This document shows positions 34,617-42,923 of a DNA stretch of 64,000 nucleotides, one piece after another. The DNA comes from Streptomyces sennicomposti (GTDB lineage: Bacteria; Actinomycetota; Actinomycetes; Streptomycetales; Streptomycetaceae): the NCBI RefSeq assembly GCF_019890635.1, contig NZ_JAIOAB010000005.1:62001-126000 (forward strand). The letters run 5' to 3'. Numbering within the stretch: position 1 is the first letter of the stretch; the number at the start of each line of letters is the position of its first letter. The translations under genes were made by a program, and so were the position numbers. The notes under the pieces are model-generated. The model was not told the origin of the DNA. It saw nothing but the letters and a program-made list of their open reading frames with translations, and searched no databases.

Positions 34617-35213
34617 TCAGCGGTCGTCCATGTCACGTCCGCGCGGGTGATCCGCCGGGAATACGGCATGCGGGCGGTGGCCGTTCTGCCGCTCCTCCAG
34701 CTCCTTGATCACATCCTGCAGCTCCGAGCGGATCCAGTCGCGCGTCGCCACCTCGCCCAGGCCCATGCGCAACGCGGCGATCTCCCGCGTCAGGTACTCG
34801 GTGTCGGCGATGGACCGCTCGTTCTGCTTGCGGTCCTGCTCCAGGTTGACCCGGTCCCGGTCGTCCTGCCGGTTCTGCGCCAGCAGGATCAGCGGGGCGG
34901 CGTAGGAGGCCTGCAACGACAGGGCCAGCGTCAGGAAGATGAACGGGTACTCGTCGAACCGCAGGGGGCGCGGCGCGGCGATGTTCCACACCACCCAGAC
35001 GATGATCACCACCGTCATCCAGACGATGAACCGCCCGGTGCCCAGGAAACGCGCGATGCGCTCGGAGAGCCGGCCGAAGGCGTCCGGGTCCCACTCCGGC
35101 AGCAGCCTGCGGCGCAGCGCGCGCGGCTGGTCCAGGCGCGTACGCTGCGGCCGTCCCGCAGCCGTGGCGCCCACCGGATGCCGCTCGCGGTTGCCCTCGC
35201 GCTCAGCCGCCAT
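34617..35213 (-). CDS. DUF1003 membrane protein
   Basis: A 198-residue protein with two central membrane helices (about 63-80, IVWMTVVIIVWVVWNIA, and 90-108, IFLTLALSLQASYAAPLILL) and the family motif AQNRQDDRDR followed by an amphipathic, charged C-terminal helix. The start lies 11 bp inside the 3' end of the upstream MgtE-like gene, so the pair is cotranslated. DUF1003 proteins often accompany Mg/Mn-related genes, and it could supply membrane anchoring to the soluble MgtE-like partner; this is inference. Confidence 0.9.
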   Translation of the reverse strand: MAAEREGNRERHPVGATAAGRPQRTRLDQPRALRRRLLPEWDPDAFGRLSERIARFLGTGRFIVWMTVVIIVWVVWNIAAPRPLRFDEYPFIFLTLALSLQASYAAPLILLAQNRQDDRDRVNLEQDRKQNERSIADTEYLTREIAALRMGLGEVATRDWIRSELQDVIKELEERQNGHRPHAVFPADHPRGRDMDDR

Positions 35214-36489
35214 CGCCGGCCACCCCCTCCCCGTCCAGATGGAACTCCGTCTCCCGCCAGTCCTCCGGCAGCATGTGGTCCAGCACGTCGTCCACGGTCA
35301 CCGCCCCCAGCAGCGAACCCGACTCGTCCACCACGGGCGCCGCCACCATGTCGTAGGTCGCGAAGAACCCGGCGACCACCGGCAGCGCCGCGTCCGGCGC
35401 CAGCGGCTGGAGGTCGTCGTCCAGCAGCGCGCCGACCAGGCTGTAGGGCGGGTCGCGCAGCAGCCGCTGGAAGTGCACCGTGCCCAGGTACTTGCCGGTC
35501 GGCGTCTCGTCGGGCGGCCGGCACACGTAGACCTGCGCGGCCAGCGCGGGCGAGAGGTCGGGGTTGCGGACCCGGGCCAGCGCGTCGGCGACCGTCGCGT
35601 CCGGGCGCAGCACGATCGGCTCGGTCGTCATCAGACCGCCCGCCGTGTGCTCCTCGTACGACATCAGCCGGCGCATGTCGGCCGCGTCGGCCGGCTGCAT
35701 CAGGCTCAGCAGCCGCTCCCGCTCCTCCACGGGCAGCTCGGCCAGCAGGTCGGCCGCGTCGTCCGGGTCCATCGCCTCCAGCACATCGGCCGCGCGCTCC
35801 CCCTTCAGCTTGCCGAGGATCTCGATCTGGTCGTCCTCCGGCAGCTCCTCCAGCACATCGGCGAGCCGGTCGTCGTCCAGCGCGGCGGCCACCTCCGCGC
35901 GCCGCTTGGGGGAGAGGTGGTGCAGCACGTTCGCCAGGTCGGCCGGGCGCAGCTGCTCGAAGGTGGCGAGCAGGTTCTCCGCGCCCTGCCCGTGCTCCTC
36001 CAGCGAGAACCCGGTCACCGCCGACCACTCCACCGTCAGCGTCTCGCCCTTGTTGCGCCGGAACGCGCTGCTCTTGCGGCCCTTGCGGACGAAGACCCGG
36101 TCCACCTCCCAGTCCCGGCGCGCGGGCAGCTGCTGCACCGACAGATCCAGGACGGTGACCTCCTCGCCGGTCTCCACCAGCGTCACCCGCCGGTCCATCA
36201 GCTCGCCGAAGACCAGCCGCTCGGTGGGCCGCTGCTCGAAACGCCGCACATTGAGCACACCGGTGGAGATGACCTGTCCGGACTCGATGCTCGTCACCCG
36301 GGTCATCGGCAGGAAGATCCGGCGCCGGGTGGTCAGTTCGACCACCAGACCGAGCAGCCGGGGCGGCTTGCGCCCGACGCGCAGCATCACGACCAGGTCG
36401 CGCACACGTCCCACCTGGTCGCCGCTGGGATCGAAGACGGCGACGCCGGCGAGGTGCGAGACGAAGATCCGGGGGGCGCCGGCTGCCAT
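35203..36489 (-). CDS. Soluble MgtE-N/CBS protein with PRC-barrel (no transporter domain)
   Basis: A 428-residue cytoplasmic protein. Residues 1-90 resemble a PRC-barrel (FVSHLAGVAVFDPSGDQVGR), about 175-285 is an MgtE_N superhelical domain (repeated LAxVLEELPEDDQIEIL and AADLLAELPVEERERLLSLM units) and 285-415 a CBS pair (AGGLMTTEPIVLRPDATVAD, VDDVLDHMLPEDW). In MgtE these domains gate a Mg channel, but here no membrane helices follow. Rv1232c has the same truncated plan. Probably a Mg/nucleotide-sensing regulator, working with the DUF1003 protein. Confidence 0.9.
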   Translation of the reverse strand: MAAGAPRIFVSHLAGVAVFDPSGDQVGRVRDLVVMLRVGRKPPRLLGLVVELTTRRRIFLPMTRVTSIESGQVISTGVLNVRRFEQRPTERLVFGELMDRRVTLVETGEEVTVLDLSVQQLPARRDWEVDRVFVRKGRKSSAFRRNKGETLTVEWSAVTGFSLEEHGQGAENLLATFEQLRPADLANVLHHLSPKRRAEVAAALDDDRLADVLEELPEDDQIEILGKLKGERAADVLEAMDPDDAADLLAELPVEERERLLSLMQPADAADMRRLMSYEEHTAGGLMTTEPIVLRPDATVADALARVRNPDLSPALAAQVYVCRPPDETPTGKYLGTVHFQRLLRDPPYSLVGALLDDDLQPLAPDAALPVVAGFFATYDMVAAPVVDESGSLLGAVTVDDVLDHMLPEDWRETEFHLDGEGVAGDGG

Positions 36490-36798
36490 GGGTGCGCCTC
36501 CTTTGCGTGCTGCGTGATGCGTACGGCATCTCGTGGGTGGGGTGGTGTTCTCCGCGGTGCCCTTCCCCTGCCCGCTCAGGTCGGGTTCAGGCTAGCCCGT
36601 CCCGTTCGGATACGCCCTGGTGAGGGGTCCGGACGGACTGGCTCCGCCGGCCCGCCGCGGCCCCGGTACGCTGCGGTACGCCGCGTCGGGAGCCGCCCGC
36701 CGCGCCCGCCCGCGTACGCCGCGCATCCGCGGCCCCGCCCCGCGTGTCCCGTGTACGCCGCGCACCCCGCCGCTCGCGTCAGAAAGGCAGCGCCACCT
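36490..36798. other. Divergent promoter spacer, no gene
   Basis: 309 bases between the MgtE-like and lipoprotein genes. Short GTACGCCGCG repeats occur at about 36676-36760 (gtacgc(t/c)gcg, four copies). An AAAGGCAG sequence near 36785 may be the ribosome site of the lipoprotein gene. Nothing else is supported. Confidence 0.4.
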
Positions 36799-37548
36799 GT
36801 GACTGCGATTCCCCAGGGCCGTATCCGCCGGGCCGTGCTGAGGGGCGCGCTGTGCGCCGTGGCCGTCGCAGCGGGCACGGGGCTGACGGGATGCTCCGGG
36901 GACGACCCGGACGCGGGCACCAACGGCGTCGGCAAGCTGCCACCCGCCCAGATCCAGGCGAAGACGAGAACGGCGGCCGAGTCGGCCGGCGCCGTCCACC
37001 TGTCCGGCAACGTCGTCAGCAACGGCCGCACCTACCGGCTCGACATGCGCCTGAAGTCCGACGGCGGCACCGGCTCGGTCACCGCCCAGGGCGTCACCTT
37101 CGGGCTGCTGCGGGTCGGCGAGAAGCTGTACCTCAAGGCGGACGCCGCCTTCTGGAACCACGCCGACGACGGCAAGAGCGACAGCGGGGCCGCCGGCAAG
37201 CTCGACGGCAAATACGTGAAGGTCCCGCAGGGCGACCCCTCCTACCAGCGGTTCAGCGGCTTCACCGACAAGAAGGTGCTCCTCGACGGCCTGCTCACCC
37301 TGCACGGCGCCCTGGCCACCGACGGCCACCACGAGGCGTCCGGCGTCCGCACCATCCGCCTCACCGGCGGCGACGGCACCGGCGGCGCCCTCGACGTCTC
37401 CCTGGAGGGCGCCCCCTACCCGCTGCGCCTGGAACGCGCCGGCGGCGCGGGCACCCTCAGCTTCTCCGAGTGGAACAAGGACTTCCCGCTGACCGAACCG
37501 GCCAAGGACGAGACGGTCGACTACGGCAAACAGCTCCCGACGTCCTGA
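36799..37548 (+). CDS. Lipoprotein, LppX/LprG-like
   Basis: A 249-residue exported lipoprotein. The signal peptide ends in the lipobox LTGC (Cys about residue 30). The mature part is beta-rich: an antiparallel-sheet pattern with YRLDMRLKSDGGTGSVTAQG, LRVGEKLYLKADAAFW and DVSLEGAPYPLRLE recalls the LppX/LprAFG fold that binds lipids in mycobacteria. The fold assignment is tentative. GTG start. Located within the cation/envelope cluster. Confidence 0.8.
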   Translation: MTAIPQGRIRRAVLRGALCAVAVAAGTGLTGCSGDDPDAGTNGVGKLPPAQIQAKTRTAAESAGAVHLSGNVVSNGRTYRLDMRLKSDGGTGSVTAQGVTFGLLRVGEKLYLKADAAFWNHADDGKSDSGAAGKLDGKYVKVPQGDPSYQRFSGFTDKKVLLDGLLTLHGALATDGHHEASGVRTIRLTGGDGTGGALDVSLEGAPYPLRLERAGGAGTLSFSEWNKDFPLTEPAKDETVDYGKQLPTS

Positions 37549-37566
37549 GCCGCCCGCCGCCCGGGA

Positions 37567-38079
37567 TCACGTGCGGCGGCGCTTCTTCAGCAGCAGCCGC
37601 GGCAGCCCCGCCGGGGCCGGGCGGCGAGTGGTCGCCGGAGTCGGCAGCGGCGCCTCGGCCAGCGGACCGTCCGGCAGCGGCACGGTCGCCCCGGCCGGCT
37701 CCAGCCGCAGCACCCGGCACTCCCGGGCCCACCGCTCGGGCATCGCCTCGCCGTCCGGGGCGTTGAGCCGCTTGCCCTTCAGCTCCGCCACCGTCTCCCG
37801 CCACGCCTGCGAGTCCGGCGCCAGCTCCACGACCCGGGCCGGCCAGGTCACCAGCCGGCCGCCCTTGTCCTTGCTGCGCACCGTCACCTCGGCCGCCGCC
37901 CCGTCGGCCAGTCCCGGCAGCGGCTGCTCGCCGGGACCGTCGCCGACCAGGCAGGCCGCGCCCTCGTGCCACACGTGCCACAGGGCGCGGGCGGGCGTGC
38001 CGGGGCCCTTGACCCAGATCAGGCCGGATTTCTTCGTGGCCTCCTCGATGAGGGCCCGGTCGAGCAGCGCGCTGGTCAT
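37567..38079 (-). CDS. Conserved hypothetical protein, possibly split-barrel fold
   Basis: A 170-residue soluble protein. The first 115 residues (LWHVWHEGAACLVGDGPGEQ, VTVRSKDKGGRLVTWPARVV) have the beta pattern of pyridoxamine-phosphate-oxidase-like split barrels, though cofactor residues cannot be assigned. A Pro-rich linker and the basic tail LLLKKRRRT follow. The ATG at 38079 has TACCCT 6 nt upstream and no ribosome site, suggesting a leaderless message. Confidence 0.7.
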   Translation of the reverse strand: MTSALLDRALIEEATKKSGLIWVKGPGTPARALWHVWHEGAACLVGDGPGEQPLPGLADGAAAEVTVRSKDKGGRLVTWPARVVELAPDSQAWRETVAELKGKRLNAPDGEAMPERWARECRVLRLEPAGATVPLPDGPLAEAPLPTPATTRRPAPAGLPRLLLKKRRRT

Positions 38080-38085
38080 GGCAGC

Positions 38086-38091
38086 AGGGTA
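38086..38091 (-). promoter_or_regulatory. -10 box of leaderless hypothetical gene
   Basis: TACCCT on the minus strand, 6 nt before the ATG at 38079. Confidence 0.35.
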
Positions 38092-38122
38092 GCGAGGCGG
38101 CGCGGGGCCCCGCCGGGCCGCC

Positions 38123-39241
38123 TCACAGCCAGCCGTTGCGCTTGAGCGTGCGGTGGATGCCGAGGCAGATCGCGACCGTGATGCTCATGATCACCGGGTA
38201 GCCGTAGCGCCAGTGCAGCTCGGGCATGTACTTGAAGTTCATCCCGTACACCCCGCACACCATCGTCGGCACGGCGATGATCGCGGCCCACGCGGTGATC
38301 TTCCGCATGTCCTCGTTCTGCGCCACGGACGCCTGCGCGAGGTTGGCCTGGAGGATGGAGTTGAGCAGTTCGTCGAAGCCGATGACCTGCTCCTGGACGC
38401 GGGCCAGGTGGTCGGCCACGTCCCGGAAGTACTTCTGGATGTCCGGGTCGATCAGCCGCATCGGCCGCTCGCTCAGCAGCTGCATGGGCCGCAGCAGCGG
38501 CGACACCGCCCGCTTGAACTCCATGACCTCGCGCTTGAGCTGGTAGATCCGCCCGGCGTCGGTGCCGCGCGCGGTGCCGCCCCGGCCCGGCGAGAACACC
38601 TCCGTCTCCACGTCGTCCACGTCGTCCTGGAGGGCGTGGGCGACGGCGATGTAGCCGTCCACGACATGGTCGGCGATGGTGTGCAGCACCGCCGAGGGGC
38701 CCTTCGCCAGCAGCTCGGGGTCCTCCTGGAGGCGGTGGCGCAGGGTGCGCAGGGAGCCCTGGCCGCCGTGCCGGACGGTGATGAAGAAGTCCCGGCCGGT
38801 GAAGCACATCACCTCGCCGGTCTCCACGACCTCGCTGGTGGCGGTGAGCCGGTCGTGGTCGACGTAGTGGATGGTCTTGAAGACGGTGAACAGGGTGTCG
38901 TCGTAGCGCTCCAGCTTGGGCCGCTGGTGGGCCTGGACGGCGTCCTCCACGGCCAGCGGGTGCAGCCCGAACTCCGCGGCGATGCCCGCGAACTCGGCCT
39001 CGGTCGGCTCGTGCAGCCCGATCCACACGAAGCCCCCGTCGCGCCGCACCAGGCGCACCGCCTCCTGCGGGGTCAGCGGCGCGGGAGTCTGAAGGCGCGT
39101 GCCGTCGCGGTAGACGGCGCAGTCGACGACGGCCGACGGCGTCGCCGGGTCGCGGGTGGCGTCGTACGTGCCGCCGTTGTCCTTGCGCTGCGCCGGGCGG
39201 GACGGGCGGACTACGGCACGCAGGTCACGGATCATCGACAT
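38123..39241 (-). CDS. corA: CorA-family magnesium/cobalt transporter
   Basis: A 372-residue divalent-cation channel. The cytoplasmic alpha/beta domain and long stalk helix (FDELLNSILQANLAQASVAQ) lead to two C-terminal membrane helices (about 310-330 and 345-362). The selectivity motif GMN is in CGVYGMNF (about 332), followed by a loop PELHWRYGYP. The protein ends in a basic RTLKRNGWL, as usual. ATG 39241 has an AAGGAG site. It closes a run of metal-linked genes with the MgtE-like and DUF1003 proteins. Confidence 0.95.
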   Translation of the reverse strand: MSMIRDLRAVVRPSRPAQRKDNGGTYDATRDPATPSAVVDCAVYRDGTRLQTPAPLTPQEAVRLVRRDGGFVWIGLHEPTEAEFAGIAAEFGLHPLAVEDAVQAHQRPKLERYDDTLFTVFKTIHYVDHDRLTATSEVVETGEVMCFTGRDFFITVRHGGQGSLRTLRHRLQEDPELLAKGPSAVLHTIADHVVDGYIAVAHALQDDVDDVETEVFSPGRGGTARGTDAGRIYQLKREVMEFKRAVSPLLRPMQLLSERPMRLIDPDIQKYFRDVADHLARVQEQVIGFDELLNSILQANLAQASVAQNEDMRKITAWAAIIAVPTMVCGVYGMNFKYMPELHWRYGYPVIMSITVAICLGIHRTLKRNGWL

Positions 39242-39799
39242 GGCGGGGCTCCTTCGTGACGAGCGACGAAGTGACGCCGGGCGCCGGTCGGAACTGCCCG
39301 GAATGAGGACGTCCTGCCAAGGGTCTTCCGCCCGTCGGGCAGAAGAAGGATGTTTCGCACGTCCACAAAGCGGGGAGCACCGCACCGTCGCGGTGGCGGG
39401 CTTCGTCACTGACTCGGATCAGACGAACCAGACGGACCAGCCGGATCGGACGATCCGGCGGACGAGACGAAGTGCTCTTCCGTATGACGCGCACAAAGGC
39501 ACGAACGCGAGAGGCGGCGGGTCAGCCGGAGCCAGAACAGCTACATCAGCGGCGGGAAGAGCGGGTGCTACTGCACGGTCGACTTCGATCCATGACAGCC
39601 CCACCTCCTCCGGCCGGTCCCTCGTGAGGGACGATCCATACCCTGTTTGAAGGGTGCCCCGTCAGGGGAGTTTCAACGGCGTCGGGACTCGATACGCGAC
39701 GCTTCTGCGTGCTGCCCCGAACCGCCGGGTAAGACTATCAGTCAGCCGACGTGTCAAGGTGCCGCTTTGCCGGGTACTGACGAGTTCTATGCTCGCGGC
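39242..39799. other. 558-base leader/intergenic region upstream of corA
   Basis: No convincing gene. On the minus (corA) strand a GTG-initiated 89-codon frame (39494-39225) overlaps the corA start by 17 bases and includes the Arg/Pro/Leu-rich run RPPDRPIRLVRLVRLIR. The underlying DNA at 39410-39465 is a degenerate 10-bp repeat rich in GATCCG and GGTCCG. On the plus strand a 47-codon ATG frame (39484-39627) has no ribosome site. The length and the repeat suggest a regulatory leader, but this is unproven. Confidence 0.35.
39788..39793 (+). promoter_or_regulatory. -10 box of leaderless suppressor-of-fused gene
   Basis: TATGCT ends 6 nt before the ATG at 39800; TTTGCC lies 16 bp further upstream as a -35 candidate. 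Confidence 0.5.
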
Positions 39800-40396
39800 A
39801 TGGCAGATGTTCTTCCTCTGGTCGAGGCCCGGTTGCGTTCCGCACTGGGCGAACCGGACGCGCGCGCGGCGGTCACCTTCCTCGGCACGGACCGTATCGA
39901 GGTGCTGCGCTTCCGGGACTCGGACGCGGAGGGCGCCATCGTCCGCTACGCCACGCTCGGCATGTCCGCCCATCCCATGACGGACCCCACGGCCGTGGTC
40001 GCCGACCCCGTCCAGGGGCCGCGCGCGGAGCTGGTCCTGTCGGTACGGGCCGGTCTCGCCGACACCGACAAGGTGCTCCGCCCGCTCGCGGTGCTCGGCG
40101 CGTCCCCGCAGGTCGAGGGCCTGGTCGTGGCGCCGGGCGCCTCGCTGGACGTGGGGGACGCGCTGTGGCCCGGCGCGCCGTTCACCTCGGTCCTGGTGGC
40201 CGAGCCGGGCGGCCTGGTGGAGGACCTGGAACTGGACGCCCCGCTGGACCCGGTCCGCTTCCTCCCCCTCCTCCCGATGACCCCGAACGAGGCCGCCTGG
40301 AAACGGGTCCACGGCGCCCAGGCCCTCCAGGAACGCTGGCTCACGAACGGCACGGACCTGAGAGACCCGAGGCGCACGTCGGTCCCGCTGGAGTGA
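39800..40396 (+). CDS. Suppressor-of-fused (SUFU) domain protein
   Basis: A 198-residue cytoplasmic protein of the SUFU/DUF family, with the conserved segments DRIEVLRFRDSDAEG, RYATLGMSAHPM, GPRAELVLSVRAG and LLPMTPNEAAWKRVHGAQAL. Bacterial SUFU proteins are often immunity or adaptor proteins, but this stand-alone, widely conserved copy has no toxin next to it. The start follows a leaderless-type -10 box. Function unknown. Confidence 0.85.
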   Translation: MADVLPLVEARLRSALGEPDARAAVTFLGTDRIEVLRFRDSDAEGAIVRYATLGMSAHPMTDPTAVVADPVQGPRAELVLSVRAGLADTDKVLRPLAVLGASPQVEGLVVAPGASLDVGDALWPGAPFTSVLVAEPGGLVEDLELDAPLDPVRFLPLLPMTPNEAAWKRVHGAQALQERWLTNGTDLRDPRRTSVPLE

Positions 40397-40430
40397 CGAA
40401 CCCCACGGCGTGACGTGAATGCCTCCGGGG

Positions 40431-40476
40431 CGCGGGCGGCGACCTGGGTGCGCGGGCGGCGACCTGGGTGCGCGGG
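40431..40476. repeat. 20-bp perfect tandem repeat
   Basis: cgcgggcggcgacctgggtg occurs twice in tandem (40431-40450 and 40451-40470) followed by a six-base partial copy, in the spacer between convergent genes. Confidence 0.9.
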
Positions 40477-40543
40477 GAACCGCGCGTCCCGCTGACCACC
40501 GCCCGCCCCCGGACGGACACCGTCAACCCCTCGCCCCCGAAGG

Positions 40544-41776
40544 TCACTTCACAAAGACAGCGACCCCGTCCTCGGTGGCGTGCCGGGGCTGCAGCTCCTC
40601 GGCCTCGTGCGCGAGCGCGCCCCTGCGCACCAGCACCACCAGCGCCCCCACCACCGCGGTCGCCCCCGCGACGACGAACGGCACGTGGATGTCGCTCCAC
40701 TCCTCGATCTTCGGCGCGAGATAGGGCGCGGCGGCGGCCGCGAACCACCGCACGAAGTTGTACCCGGCGCTCGCCACCGGCCGGGGCGCGTCGGACACCC
40801 CGAGCGCCAGCTCGGTGTACACCGTGTTGTTCACCCCGATGAACGCCCCGGACAGGATCGTGCACACGATCGCGGTGGTGTGATCGCCGTACCCCAGCAC
40901 GACGACGTCCGCGGCCAGCAGCACCAGCGACCCGCCGAGCACCTTCAGCGACCCGAACCGCTCCTGCATCCGCGGCGCGACGATCACCGAGAACACGGCC
41001 AGCAGCACACCCCACGCGAAGAACACCGCACCCGATTTATACGGCGTCATGTTCAGCACGAACGGGGTGAAGGCCAGAACCGTGAAGAAGGTGTAGTTGT
41101 AAAAGAACGCGGAGACGGCCGCCGAGGCGAGTCCCCCGTGGCCGAGCGCCTTGATCGGGTCCAGCAGCGAGGTCCTGCGGGCCGGCTTCGGCTGTTCCTT
41201 GAGGAACACGGTGATGCACAGGAACCCGACGGCCATCAGGAACGCGGTGCCGAAGAACGGGTAGCGCCAGCTGGCGTCGCCGAGCAGCGCGCCCAGCAGC
41301 GGCCCGCAGGCCATGCCGAGGCCGAGCGCCGACTCGTAGAGCAGGATCGCCGCCGCGCTGCCGCCGGCCGCCGCGCCGACGATGACCGCGAGCGCGGTGG
41401 AGACGAACAGGGCGTTGCCCAGGCCCCAGCCGGCCCGGAAGCCGACCAGTTGGCCGACCGAGCCGGAGGTGCCGGCCAGCCCCGCGAAGACCACGACGAA
41501 GGCGAGGCCGAGCAGCAGCGTCTTCTTGCCGCCGATGCGGCTGGAGACGAAGCCGGTCACCAGCATCGCGACGGCGGTGATCAGGAAGTAGGAGGTGAAC
41601 AGCAGGGAGACCTGGCTGGCGGTGGCGTTCAGGCCCTTGGCGATGGAGGGGAGGATCGGGTCCACGAGCCCGATGCCCATGAAGGCGACGACGGACGCGC
41701 CGGCCGTCGCCCAGACTGCCTTCGGCTGCCGCAGGAGGCTGCCCGCCCCCGCGTCGAAGGGGTCGTCCGAGGCCAT
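40544..41776 (-). CDS. MFS drug-type efflux transporter
   Basis: A 410-residue 12-helix major facilitator. The first helix holds the AFMGIGLVDPILPSIAKGL pattern of DHA drug-proton antiporters, the loop 2-3 motif A-like FVSSRIGGKKTLLLG follows and motif C-like GLGMACGPLLGALLG lies in helix 5. ATG 41776 with GGAG 6 nt upstream. Its promoter region is unusually AT-rich and contains a MarR-type dyad (41847-41863), so substrate-responsive repression is likely, but no regulator gene is adjacent. Confidence 0.93.
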   Translation of the reverse strand: MASDDPFDAGAGSLLRQPKAVWATAGASVVAFMGIGLVDPILPSIAKGLNATASQVSLLFTSYFLITAVAMLVTGFVSSRIGGKKTLLLGLAFVVVFAGLAGTSGSVGQLVGFRAGWGLGNALFVSTALAVIVGAAAGGSAAAILLYESALGLGMACGPLLGALLGDASWRYPFFGTAFLMAVGFLCITVFLKEQPKPARRTSLLDPIKALGHGGLASAAVSAFFYNYTFFTVLAFTPFVLNMTPYKSGAVFFAWGVLLAVFSVIVAPRMQERFGSLKVLGGSLVLLAADVVVLGYGDHTTAIVCTILSGAFIGVNNTVYTELALGVSDAPRPVASAGYNFVRWFAAAAAPYLAPKIEEWSDIHVPFVVAGATAVVGALVVLVRRGALAHEAEELQPRHATEDGVAVFVK

Positions 41777-41846
41777 GCCTTGCTCCAATCCCGGGACGGG
41801 TCCCGGTGAGATCTCGACGGCAGATAGTTGGTGTATGCACATAGTA

Positions 41847-41863
41847 AGTTAGCGCAGCTAATT
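41847..41863. promoter_or_regulatory. MarR-type operator candidate upstream of MFS gene
   Basis: AGTTAGC-GCA-GCTAATT is a near-perfect dyad (6 of 7) inside an AT-rich 45-bp stretch; a second dyad, atgcaacgtgcat, follows at 41864-41876. Confidence 0.45.
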
Positions 41864-41958
41864 AATGCAACGTGCATCTAGTTCGGCCTGGTGGGAGTGC
41901 CCGCCGGACGGGTGATCGTCCTTGACGTGACGCGGTCGGGGTAGGACCGTGGAGCCCT

Positions 41959-42600
41959 ATGAGGGGCGAACCCAGTTGCCCGAAGTGCGGTGGCCGGGTC
42001 AGGGCTCCCGGACTCTTCAACGACTCCTGGCAGTGCGACGTCCACGGGACCGTGCACCCGGTGCAGCCCGTGATACCGCCCAGCGTCGAGGCTCTCGGCG
42101 TCGTCGTGCACCGCACCCAGGTGCCGGTGTGGATGCCGTGGCCACTGCCGGTCGGCTGGCTGTTCACGGGCGTGGCCAGTGCCGGCGACGACCGCAGCGG
42201 CGGTCGCGCCGCCGCCGTGGCCTGCTCGGGGCCCGGCCCGCTCGGCGGCATGGGCGAGCTGATCCTGGTCGCCGAGGAACTCGGCGTCGGCCTCGGCGCG
42301 CGCTACGCCGGTCTCGACGGCCCGGACCCCGGCCCCTGGCTCAACGTCGAGAAGCCGCCGGACGCCAAGGTCCTGGCCGGCGGCCGGCCCACCCCGCTGT
42401 GGCACGTCTCCGGCACACCGGTCGACCGCGCCGTCTTCGTGGGCGAGGCGTGCGGACTGTGGCTGTGGGCGGTGGTCTGGCCCGAGCAGTCGGGCCTGCT
42501 GATGTACGACGAACTGGTCCTCGCCGACCTGCGGGACGCGGGCGCGGAGGTCGACCTGGTCCCGTGCGGTGCCCTGTCGCCCCGGCTGCTGCGGCCGTGA
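41959..42600 (+). CDS. Zinc-ribbon hypothetical protein (DUF6758-like)
   Basis: A 213-residue soluble protein. The N-terminus carries a zinc-ribbon-like pair, CPKCGGRVRAPG and a later C-x-V-H (QCDVHGTVHPV), and the rest is an uncharacterised alpha/beta domain (PWPLPVGWLFTGVASAGDDR, LWHVSGTPVDRAVFVGEACG). ATG 41959 with GGAG upstream. Found, from memory, next to the PHP gene in other Streptomyces. No function known. Confidence 0.8.
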   Translation: MRGEPSCPKCGGRVRAPGLFNDSWQCDVHGTVHPVQPVIPPSVEALGVVVHRTQVPVWMPWPLPVGWLFTGVASAGDDRSGGRAAAVACSGPGPLGGMGELILVAEELGVGLGARYAGLDGPDPGPWLNVEKPPDAKVLAGGRPTPLWHVSGTPVDRAVFVGEACGLWLWAVVWPEQSGLLMYDELVLADLRDAGAEVDLVPCGALSPRLLRP

Positions 42601-42923
42601 GGCGGGGCTGCGGTCGTGGGGCGGGGGTGCGGCCCTGGGGCGGGGGTGCGGCCGTGAGGCGGGGCAGGCGCCGCAGGGGCGGCGGGTCGCCGCGAGGTCG
42701 GTCACGGATTCGGGGGTGAGTGGTCGGTTCGGGCCACGGTCGCGCGGTCGGTCCGACTGGCGTCCCTCGATCTGGCCCGAATCCACCACTCACCCCCCGG
42801 GACACCCCCAGCCACCCCTGGGTGTAGGGGGCGGGCCGGGGTGGCGGGTGTGACAGGGCACTCCCGGGCTCCCGTTATCCTTGGGTGTCCCCTTTCGTCC
42901 CGTCACCGCCTGGAGTCCGTGTC
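42601..42923. repeat. Spacer with 20-bp direct repeats and a 25-bp near-perfect inverted repeat
   Basis: Just after the stop, GGGCGGGGGTGCGGCC(C/G)T units repeat about every 20 bp (42618-42660). Further on, arms 42712-42736 and 42773-42797 match at 23 of 25 positions around a 36-base loop. The arms contain gggggtgagtggtcggttcg. This could be a terminator for the upstream gene. The -10-like TATCCT at 42875-42880 may start the PHP transcript. Confidence 0.65.

Noticed and set aside
39488..39597. Plus-strand frame ending SYISGGKSGCYCTVDFDP, considered as a RiPP precursor core
   Set aside because: No ATG/GTG start in the frame, no modification enzyme nearby, and the upstream part is basic noise.
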